A stretch of 64,000 nt of DNA from Bacilli bacterium (GTDB lineage Bacteria; Bacillota_I; Bacilli_A; RF39; UBA660): positions 33,759 to 97,758 of the forward strand of contig JAEENX010000013.1 in the NCBI GenBank assembly GCA_016283935.1, in the 5' to 3' direction. Both the position numbers and the translations under genes were made by a program. Shown piece by piece: positions 17,335-24,468 of this stretch. Under the pieces are notes generated by a model that saw only the letters and a list, made by a program, of their open reading frames with translations, did no database searches and was not told the origin of the DNA. The stretch's first letter is position 1; each line of letters begins with the position of its first letter.

Positions 17335-17362
17335 ATAAAAAAAAGAGACTAAGTAGTCTCTT
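17335..17362 (-). terminator. Terminator after dltC-like gene
   Basis: Hairpin AAGAGACT/AGTCTCTT with a four-base loop followed on the minus strand by a T run; it overlaps the last codons of the dltC-like gene. Confidence 0.8.
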
Positions 17363-17573
17363 TTTTGATTAATTCTTCAATACCTTTTATTGTTCTAAGT
17401 TTATTACGATCTATTCTTGTAGGATAAATAGTAATTCCTTCATCTTCCAATCTTGATAGTAATTCTATAAACACATAGGAATCTATAACACCAGATTCAA
17501 TCAAATCAATATTTTTATCTTTTACTCTTTCATCTTCAGTAATTTCTAATAATAGTTTTTCAACATCTATCAT
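17349..17573 (-). CDS. dltC: D-alanyl carrier protein DltC-like
   Basis: A 74-residue acyl/peptidyl carrier protein. The phosphopantetheine Ser is in GVIDSYVF (the DS motif), and the following ELLSRLEDEGITIYPTRIDRNKLRTIKGIEEL matches DltC rather than fatty-acid ACP. It would carry activated D-Ala for esterification of teichoic acids. The start overlaps the stop of the DltA-like gene (ATGA), so the two are translationally coupled. dltB and dltD are not beside it, unlike the usual dltABCD operon. Confidence 0.85.
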   Translation of the reverse strand: MIDVEKLLLEITEDERVKDKNIDLIESGVIDSYVFIELLSRLEDEGITIYPTRIDRNKLRTIKGIEELIKKETT

Positions 17574-18907
17574 AAATTCATCATAGCCTTTCTATCAATT
17601 TTTCCATTTTCATTAACTGGAAAATGATCTACTATTTCAATACTATTAGGCATCATATAACTCGGTATTAATTTATTTAATTCTTCATAAATATAATCTA
17701 ATGATTTACTTGTAATAACGAATAACTTAATTGATTTAACTGTATTATTATTCATTTTAGCTATAGCAATAGAATCTTTTACTCCATCAATCTTATTAGC
17801 ATTATTTTGTATATCGTCTAATTCAATTCTATATCCTTTAAACTTTATTTGATTATCTTTTCTGCCCTTACAATATAGAAGATTATTATCTATATAACCA
17901 AGATCACCAGTATAGTATTTATCAATGCTATTACCATTAATATATCCATTAAATACACTAGGACCAGATAATACTATTTCATCATCTACTATTTCTATTT
18001 TAGTAGCTGATGTATTTATATCACCACATGGTAATAAATCATAATCTAACATTGATTCATCAATTAAAATTGCAGAAACTGCTGATGTAGCTTCTGTAGG
18101 CCCATAGGCATTTATAATATTTATATTTGGAAACTTATTATATATTTTTTTGACTAAATTAACATCTAATTGTTCTCCACAAAAATAAACACATTTAAAT
18201 TTAGGATAATTACTTTCATTAAAATCAGGATTCAATAAACACATTTTCATAAAGGTCGGAGTCATAACTGCAACATCAACATTTTCTAATATGTCATATA
18301 TTTCAGAATAATTATCAAAACTTATATCAGTTCCATATAACGTATGACCATTAGTAATTGAATAATATATATCAACATCGCTTAAATCAAAACTAAATGC
18401 AGCAGTATTTAAAACATTAATATTTTTATAATCATTTAATGGATTAAGACTATTAATCCAATTAATGAAATTATTAAGATTATCATAAGAAATAGGAACT
18501 CCCTTAGGTTCACCTGTACTACCAGAAGTAAAAATAATATAAGCTATATTATTATCATTACTTATGATATCTAAATCTTTATATTTATCTAAAACTTTTA
18601 AATCATCTGCAATGATAATAGAAGAATTTGTTAATTCTTTTATTTTATTAAGTCTATCAATAGGTATACATTTACCAATTGGTACATATGCTCTTTTAGC
18701 ATATAAACAAGAAAAAATCATAATAAAAGAATCTATTGATTTATCAGAATATATAATTACAGGACTATTGCCTTCTCTTTTTAATAAGTTACCATAATAT
18801 AAAATCTTTTCATATAATTCTTTATAAGTGATTTTTTTATCATTAATAATAAAAGCTATATTATTTGGATACTTTTGTGCGTTTTCTTGTAGTTTTTTTA
18901 TTATCAT
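17570..18907 (-). CDS. dltA: D-alanine--carrier protein ligase DltA-like adenylating enzyme
   Basis: A 445-residue ANL-superfamily enzyme, somewhat shorter than usual DltA (about 500). Motifs: YIIFTSGSTGEPKGVP (P-loop), NAYGPTEAT, YYTGDLGYID, CKGRKDNQIKFKGYRIE and the catalytic Lys region NENGKIDRKAM. It activates an amino acid, by family D-alanine, as adenylate and loads it on the carrier encoded directly downstream. Start chosen at 18907 because AAGGA is 8 nt upstream; the ATG at 18916 is too close to it. It overlaps the VanW gene by 47 nt. Substrate could differ from D-Ala, since dltB/D are absent locally. Confidence 0.85.
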   Translation of the reverse strand: MIIKKLQENAQKYPNNIAFIINDKKITYKELYEKILYYGNLLKREGNSPVIIYSDKSIDSFIMIFSCLYAKRAYVPIGKCIPIDRLNKIKELTNSSIIIADDLKVLDKYKDLDIISNDNNIAYIIFTSGSTGEPKGVPISYDNLNNFINWINSLNPLNDYKNINVLNTAAFSFDLSDVDIYYSITNGHTLYGTDISFDNYSEIYDILENVDVAVMTPTFMKMCLLNPDFNESNYPKFKCVYFCGEQLDVNLVKKIYNKFPNINIINAYGPTEATSAVSAILIDESMLDYDLLPCGDINTSATKIEIVDDEIVLSGPSVFNGYINGNSIDKYYTGDLGYIDNNLLYCKGRKDNQIKFKGYRIELDDIQNNANKIDGVKDSIAIAKMNNNTVKSIKLFVITSKSLDYIYEELNKLIPSYMMPNSIEIVDHFPVNENGKIDRKAMMNL

Positions 18908-19736
18908 CTGAATCATTCCTTATTTGATCCTTAGGAATTAATTTGTAATCATACATTACCTTCGAATGATTATCTAATATTAATTCTTTGTTTATTTCTT
19001 TCTTAGTCTTTTTATCTATAGTAATTCTATATACTTGAGAAATCCTATAATAAAAATCTCCTTCTTTTCTAAAATGATGATTTTCTTCAACTAACTTATA
19101 TCTATAAGGTAATTCTTTTTCACTTCTAAGTTCACCACATAAATCGCCATTTTCTACCCATACTAGAATTTGAACATCTTGATCTAAGTTATTAACAAAT
19201 CTATAGTCAACACTATTAAAACTAACGGATGTTCCAGTTCCAAATGGAACTCTTCTTCTTTCATCTGGGAATAGAGCATCACTATGATGATGTAACTCTG
19301 TAACTTCAAGTGAACTATTTAAAACTAACCAGTGAATCATATTACCCATTTGGCATAATCCACCACCAACACCAGACTTAAATCCATGTCTAGTAATTAT
19401 AAGTCCATCTTTATATCCTTTTTTATAAGTAGGATTACCAACTAATTTCCAAAAAGAAAAAGTTTCACCAGGATGAATAATAATCCCATTTATTCTTTTA
19501 CAAGCTAATTCAATATTAGTAACTTTATTTTCTTGTAATTTAATATCTACTCCATGTAATTTTCTAACAATTATACTACTATGGCTTTTTATAATATTTG
19601 GTAATTCTTCATTAGATTTAACCTTAGCAAATCTTTCAGAACTATAAAAGTCTTTTATATTTCTTAATAATTTTTCCTTGAATAGAGATATTCTATAACA
19701 AGTAGGATTTATTTCACAAAATAGTTTACGTGCCAT
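18861..19736 (-). CDS. VanW-family protein
   Basis: A 291-residue protein with the VanW core: PGETFSFWKLVGNPTYKKGYKDGLIIT, SGVGGGLCQMGNMIHWLVLNSSLEV and ELHHHSDALFPDERRRVPFGTG. VanW occurs in some vancomycin-resistance clusters and in cell-wall genes of many Firmicutes, but its activity is unknown. No signal peptide is evident, though the family is often linked to the surface. Its start has GGGGAGGT and a TATACT box upstream. It heads a vanW-dltA-dltC operon, which suggests a part in wall or teichoic-acid modification. Confidence 0.85.
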   Translation of the reverse strand: MARKLFCEINPTCYRISLFKEKLLRNIKDFYSSERFAKVKSNEELPNIIKSHSSIIVRKLHGVDIKLQENKVTNIELACKRINGIIIHPGETFSFWKLVGNPTYKKGYKDGLIITRHGFKSGVGGGLCQMGNMIHWLVLNSSLEVTELHHHSDALFPDERRRVPFGTGTSVSFNSVDYRFVNNLDQDVQILVWVENGDLCGELRSEKELPYRYKLVEENHHFRKEGDFYYRISQVYRITIDKKTKKEINKELILDNHSKVMYDYKLIPKDQIRNDSDDNKKTTRKRTKVSK

Positions 19737-19765
19737 ATAATACCTCCCCTGACTTTATTAGTATA

Positions 19766-19797
19766 TCATAAAAAAAGAGTTTGGATTTCAAACTCTT
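19766..19797 (-). terminator. Terminator after the repeat-bearing membrane protein gene
   Basis: Inverted repeat AAGAGTTTG/CAAACTCTT with a five-base loop followed on the minus strand by a T run. Confidence 0.75.
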
Positions 19798-20479
19798 ACA
19801 AATTATTGTTTATATTTGATTGGTTATCAACATTATTTTGAGTATCAGTTTGATTTTGATTATCCCAAGCAAATGGTTCGACATTTTGTACTGTAGTTTG
19901 AGTAGAATCTAATGGTTGAACATTTACAGCTGTATCTAGTGCTTTTTTGTGATTTTTTGTTACTATAATAATTACTACTGCTAAGACTGCTACGAAAGCA
20001 CCACCAGCAATTAATATAGCATAAATTCCACCACTCTTTTGGAAATCAACTATACCATTATTCTTTTTACCATTCATAGATGAACTATCTTTATTAACAA
20101 CATTCTTAGTAGTTGTACTAGTACTACTTGTTGTAGTTGTTTCAGTAGTTGTTGTTATTACGCTTGTTGTAGTTGTTGTAGTAACAGGCATTGTAGTTGT
20201 AGGAATATAAACATCATGTTGTTCTGGTACATTTGAATCTGTTGCATTTGCGTCTGTCGCATTTGCGTCAGTTGCATTAGCATCTGTTGCGTTTGAATCA
20301 GTTGCATTTGAATCTGTCGCATTTGAATCTGTTGCATCATCATATCCACTTCCATATAAATATCCTTGAATAGCTTTTAAAGATACTGAATCTACATGAT
20401 ATCCAACAACGATACCAAGTGCAAATATTGCAATACCTCCAAATACTATTGCCATAATACTATTTCTTAAATTATTCAT
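19796..20479 (-). CDS. Hypothetical membrane protein with ATDSN/ATDAN repeats and Thr-rich linker
   Basis: A 227-residue protein: one membrane helix (about 9-27), then seven tandem five-residue repeats ATDSN or ATDAN (49-83), a Thr-rich stretch (about 95-125), a second membrane helix (about 150-175) and a Gln/Asn-rich tail. The repeats and Thr-rich part probably lie outside the cell as a flexible, possibly glycosylated stalk, with both ends inside. No domain recognised. It lies between the O-antigen-ligase-like gene and the vanW-dlt operon, 33 nt after the former. Confidence 0.65.
   Translation of the reverse strand: MNNLRNSIMAIVFGGIAIFALGIVVGYHVDSVSLKAIQGYLYGSGYDDATDSNATDSNATDSNATDANATDANATDANATDSNVPEQHDVYIPTTTMPVTTTTTTSVITTTTETTTTSSTSTTTKNVVNKDSSSMNGKKNNGIVDFQKSGGIYAILIAGGAFVAVLAVVIIIVTKNHKKALDTAVNVQPLDSTQTTVQNVEPFAWDNQNQTDTQNNVDNQSNINNNL
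20231..20335 (-). repeat. Seven tandem 15-bp units encoding ATDSN/ATDAN
   Basis: In-frame 15-bp direct repeats of the type GCRWMWGATDCRAAYGC; units differ at third positions (GCA/GCG/GCT; GAC/GAT) yet keep the protein repeat, so they are being maintained as a protein feature. Confidence 0.9.
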
Positions 20480-20512
20480 CTATCATCACTCCATATAATA
20501 AAATTATATTAT

Positions 20513-22036
20513 TTATTTAGTTCCATTACAATAACAATTATAAAATAATGCTAATAAAATCCAAAATAATGGTGTTACAATTACTAGCCATAAGTTAAAG
20601 AAGTCTTGAATTAAGAAACAAACAATGCCTAACAATAAAACAAAAGAATAAATATTCATATTTTTTAAACTTGTTTTAATTAAAACAAATAAGAATAATA
20701 TATATGACCATAAGCCAATAATACCAATGTTAACAAGCATTGTTAAATAAACATTAGCTGCTGTATCGTTTATTGTATATGCACCTAATGATCTAACATC
20801 ATTTGCATATACACTCATAAATCTAACAGCAAATGTATCTGGTCCACTACCTATCAAAGGATAATCAGGTATTAATTTAATAGTTCTCTTCCATAAGAAA
20901 ACTCTATATGTACCATATTCATCAAGAAAATGTCCATGAAGCATTTCGTGTATTTCATGTAAGAATCCTAAATGAATATCAACTAATCCTAAAAATAATA
21001 ATCCAATAAAAGCACATGCAAATATTCCTATATAATATAATTTAAATAGTTTAATATTATTAATATCATATTTAAGTTCATCTATTCTTTTTGCTAATGC
21101 AATTAGAATAATAATAACAAATATAAACGCTACTACATATTTATTAAATTGAAAATAGAATCCCAACCTTTGAACATCATAATGATATTCAGGATTAATA
21201 ATTATATTAAAACAATATCCGAATAGTATAGCAGCTATTCCTATCATGAATTTTGATAATCTTTTGTTGTTTTTCAATATAAATGGAAAGAATAATACTA
21301 ACGTGCCAAAGAAAGCAACCTTTCCACTTTGAACACTTATAATTCCTATAATGAAGAAACCAAACAATATAGATATGAGTTCAAGAATCTTTTTCCAATT
21401 TTCTTCTTTTTCTATAAAAACAAATGCAGCAAAAGATATAGTTAAAACAATACAATAATAAGCAGATATAAAATCTACATTTCCAATTGTTCCCATAAAA
21501 CTAACATTATGAGTACCAATACTTCCTTGATACATATTAAAAGGATTAAATCCAATATATTGTAATATACATATGCTACTATGTATTATCGAAGAAATAA
21601 TAATATATAATATATGTTTCTTATCAAACTTAGTAAATAAAGATACATATAAGAAAGATAAGACATATAAAGATGTTACTAATAAACCTTCTCCTCTTCC
21701 AATACCTACATATAAATTATATCTAGAAAAATAAGGTGAAGTAAAAGTAGAGATTACATTTACTAATAAAAACGCTAAAGCTAAATATTGAACTAAGCTT
21801 AATTTATATATTTTAAATAACTTAAGTTTAAAGAATAATTTATAAATTAACAATATAAATGTACTTATAACTATATAAGATATACTAATAATTAAAAAGG
21901 AATGCCATTTTATTTCCATAATGTGGAAAAATCCAGTTTTATCAACAATAAATGGAAATATTAAAAACATAATAAATATATATGCATCAGTAATAGTATT
22001 AAGTATAAATTTTAAATTTTCATTATGTTCTTTCAT
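20513..22036 (-). CDS. O-antigen ligase / Wzy-type polysaccharide polymerase-like membrane protein
   Basis: A 507-residue protein with about 12 membrane helices and a large outer loop (about residues 355-420). The loop holds EYGTYRVFLWKRTIKLIPDYPLIGSGPDTFAVRF, which matches the Wzy_C signature (R-x-x-x-W and P-x-x-G-x-G). Such proteins polymerise or ligate lipid-linked glycans on the outer face. In a Gram-positive cell the likely targets are capsule or wall polysaccharide. Start at 22036 (AAGGAT SD), since the frame's ATG at 22045 overlaps the SD. No flippase gene is nearby. Confidence 0.85.
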   Translation of the reverse strand: MKEHNENLKFILNTITDAYIFIMFLIFPFIVDKTGFFHIMEIKWHSFLIISISYIVISTFILLIYKLFFKLKLFKIYKLSLVQYLALAFLLVNVISTFTSPYFSRYNLYVGIGRGEGLLVTSLYVLSFLYVSLFTKFDKKHILYIIISSIIHSSICILQYIGFNPFNMYQGSIGTHNVSFMGTIGNVDFISAYYCIVLTISFAAFVFIEKEENWKKILELISILFGFFIIGIISVQSGKVAFFGTLVLFFPFILKNNKRLSKFMIGIAAILFGYCFNIIINPEYHYDVQRLGFYFQFNKYVVAFIFVIIILIALAKRIDELKYDINNIKLFKLYYIGIFACAFIGLLFLGLVDIHLGFLHEIHEMLHGHFLDEYGTYRVFLWKRTIKLIPDYPLIGSGPDTFAVRFMSVYANDVRSLGAYTINDTAANVYLTMLVNIGIIGLWSYILFLFVLIKTSLKNMNIYSFVLLLGIVCFLIQDFFNLWLVIVTPLFWILLALFYNCYCNGTK

Positions 22037-22074
22037 ATTTATCATCCTTTATTATAAACATAATAATTATACCA

Positions 22075-22102
22075 AATAAAAAAGAGACTTTATAGTCTCT
22101 TT
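22075..22102 (-). terminator. Terminator after the LRR surface protein gene
   Basis: Hairpin AAAGAGACT/AGTCTCTTT (about 22081-22102) followed on the minus strand by T-rich sequence. Confidence 0.8.
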
Positions 22103-22105
22103 TAT

Positions 22106-23785
22106 TTAAGCATCCAAACCTTCAGATCCCAACCATTTAATACATCCGTTTTCAACGTTTTGTTCATTATTTTTAACACATGTTACATCATCAGCCCACT
22201 CAAATGGATATACGTAATTATCATCATATGGTGAAGATTTAGTTTTAAACACTTCAAAATCACTAGAAGATAATTTTCCTTCAATATAAACTTTTCTTAG
22301 AGGATTCTGATGGAAAGCACCTCTAAAAACAAATTCTCCCACAGCATATGGTAATAATTTTTTTACCTTAGCTGGAATAGTGACTTCGGTAATTTGATTA
22401 TGATAAAAAGCTTCTGTATCTATTCTTTCAACATTTTGTCCTAAATGAAGACTACTAATATTATTATATCTAAATGCACATCCACCTATTTCAGTTACAC
22501 TATCTGGAACATTAACTGTAGTAATCTTATTGAATGAGAAAGCTTCACATCCAATAACTTCTAAGCCCTCAGGAAATTCTATATGAGTTAAATTATTATT
22601 AGAAAAAGCGCCTTCATCATCAGCACAATGATTTATCTCTTTAAGAGTATCAGGTAAAACCACAGAATTTATACCTTTGTTCATAAAAGCCCACGAACCA
22701 ATATTAGTAACTGGTTTATTATTTAAATATGTAGGTATAATTGGATCTAAACCAACATTAGAACCCTTATTAGTTAATTTAACATTTGTTATTCCAGCTT
22801 GCTCTCTATCACTTTCAGGAATTAATTCAAATACATAATTTTCTAGAGTTCTATAAACATGATCAGATGCCCCAGAACATACAGACGCTGCATAATATTG
22901 AGCTTTATCAGCATCTCTCAATTCAACGCTATCATAATCATCATTTCCATAATTTTCATTTAATAAATAATTCTTAATATAATTAGTACATTTATTTTTA
23001 TCGCTTACTTTATATTCTACTAAAGTTTGAGCTAAATTAACCTTATAATCAGTTATAGTAATTTTGTCATCATAAATATAATACTTATATAAGAATGGTT
23101 CTCGCTTTGATATTTGAATGTTAGAATTAATATTTAATTCACACTTACAATATGCATTAGCAATAATTGGAATAGCAATAACACCTAATGTAATAACCAT
23201 CATAAATTTACTATATTTTTTCTTCTTTATTAAAATAACAGCAATAACACCAATTATTATTATAAAAATTAATAATCCGAGATAAGAAGTTACTCCAGTC
23301 TTTGGATTTTCTACTATTTTTTGTATGACTGTTTTACTATCAGCAGATAAATTTATTTTCATATTACCTATATCATTATATACAGGAGTTTGAAATAAAT
23401 TATCTTGTACCTTATTAGTATATTCAACGGTTAAATATAAATCTTTATTAGAATTTGCTTTTATAACATAAGAATCATCTGTAGATTCAAAAGTATATTT
23501 CATATGATCAGTATTAATGACAAGTCCATCTTTTTCCATCATATAATCTTCATTTGATTTATTTTCTAATTTAACTAAATATTTAATATTATCTCCTACT
23601 TGGAACATAGTTAAATTCAAATCAACATTTTTATTATTAGCATTTGCATCTACTATTTCTTCAGTATATTCTGTTTTATTAACAACAGATATATTATTAA
23701 TAGATATATTACTCATATCACAAGTATCTGCATAAACAATACCAGGTATAAATATAATTAATAACAACATTAAAACTTTTTTCAT
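22106..23785 (-). CDS. Surface protein with internal NPKTG-TM segment and BspA-type LRRs
   Basis: A 559-residue protein; the ATG at 23785 has GGAG 6 nt upstream. Order: signal peptide (MKKVLMLLLIIFIPGIVYA), an exported domain to about 155, then NPKTG (160-164) followed by a membrane helix and KKKK, exactly like a sortase sorting signal but in mid-protein. A second helix (about 195-210) ending ANAYCKC looks like a fresh signal sequence. The rest (about 340-540) is LRR_5 repeats such as LKEINHCADDEGAFSNNNLTHIEFPEGLEVIG. It reads like a fusion of a sortase substrate with a secreted LRR protein. Likely adhesive surface role. Confidence 0.78.
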   Translation of the reverse strand: MKKVLMLLLIIFIPGIVYADTCDMSNISINNISVVNKTEYTEEIVDANANNKNVDLNLTMFQVGDNIKYLVKLENKSNEDYMMEKDGLVINTDHMKYTFESTDDSYVIKANSNKDLYLTVEYTNKVQDNLFQTPVYNDIGNMKINLSADSKTVIQKIVENPKTGVTSYLGLLIFIIIIGVIAVILIKKKKYSKFMMVITLGVIAIPIIANAYCKCELNINSNIQISKREPFLYKYYIYDDKITITDYKVNLAQTLVEYKVSDKNKCTNYIKNYLLNENYGNDDYDSVELRDADKAQYYAASVCSGASDHVYRTLENYVFELIPESDREQAGITNVKLTNKGSNVGLDPIIPTYLNNKPVTNIGSWAFMNKGINSVVLPDTLKEINHCADDEGAFSNNNLTHIEFPEGLEVIGCEAFSFNKITTVNVPDSVTEIGGCAFRYNNISSLHLGQNVERIDTEAFYHNQITEVTIPAKVKKLLPYAVGEFVFRGAFHQNPLRKVYIEGKLSSSDFEVFKTKSSPYDDNYVYPFEWADDVTCVKNNEQNVENGCIKWLGSEGLDA

Positions 23786-23885
23786 AAACAACTCCATATA
23801 TTTTTCTTATATAATTATATCAAATTATTAATAAAACATATCAAAAATAAATAAGTAAATGTAAAAAAAGTAAAGTCATACAAAT

Positions 23886-23911
23886 AAAAAACTCACAATA
23901 ATGTGAGTTTA
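23886..23911 (-). terminator. Terminator after the 23918-24385 gene
   Basis: Hairpin AACTCACA/TGTGAGTT (23890-23909) followed on the minus strand by a T-rich run. Confidence 0.75.
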
Positions 23912-23917
23912 TTAATA

Positions 23918-24385
23918 TTAATATTTAAATCTAACTGGTCCTTCTAATTCTTCTTGACGAACATATCCCTTTGGATTTAAAAACATAACACAAACACGTC
24001 TAAAATGTAATTTTTCTATATCATTAGTAGCAGGTGCAATTGAAAAACTACTATCTTTATCGTTTAATTTATTACTAGCTTTTACTTCAACTATTCCAGT
24101 TTCTTCATCATATGTTAAATTAATATGAGGAACAAACTTTCCATCTTCAACCCATACTCCATTTTTATATTTTGTATAGTAATATTTAGCCATTAAATTT
24201 AAACCATCAGTATATGGTTCAAATTCCATATCAATTCTTTGAATTGCAAATTCTAAGAATTTCAATAATTCAGCTAAAGTAATACTAGAGTCATAATCAT
24301 TATCAACTCTATATAACATGTATTCAGTTATAACATCATCTATATTAATTTTTCTTTTATTTAACCATGGATCATATATAAACAT
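23918..24385 (-). CDS. Hypothetical cytoplasmic protein
   Basis: A 155-residue protein starting MFIYDPWLNKRKINIDD at 24385, where AAAGGGG gives a good SD; the frame continues 12 codons upstream. No signal, membrane segment or known motif. The N-terminal half is acidic and helical (TLAELLKFLEFAIQRIDMEF) and the C-terminal half beta-rich (INLTYDEETGIVEVKASN). It lies alone between secA and the LRR surface protein. Function unknown. Confidence 0.6.
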   Translation of the reverse strand: MFIYDPWLNKRKINIDDVITEYMLYRVDNDYDSSITLAELLKFLEFAIQRIDMEFEPYTDGLNLMAKYYYTKYKNGVWVEDGKFVPHINLTYDEETGIVEVKASNKLNDKDSSFSIAPATNDIEKLHFRRVCVMFLNPKGYVRQEELEGPVRFKY

Positions 24386-24439
24386 TTCAATTTCCCCTTT
24401 AATTGAGAAATATCCTAACAAAAAATAAAAATACTGTCA

Positions 24440-24468
24440 AATAAAAAAGAATGCATTACGCATTCTTT
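24440..24468 (-). terminator. Terminator after secA
   Basis: Hairpin AAGAATGC/GCATTCTT (24448-24468) overlapping the secA stop region and followed on the minus strand by a T run. Confidence 0.75.

Noticed and set aside
20231..20335. CRISPR array or IS-type repeat
   Set aside because: The 15-bp units are adjacent without spacers, stay in frame and encode ATDSN/ATDAN in a clear membrane protein.
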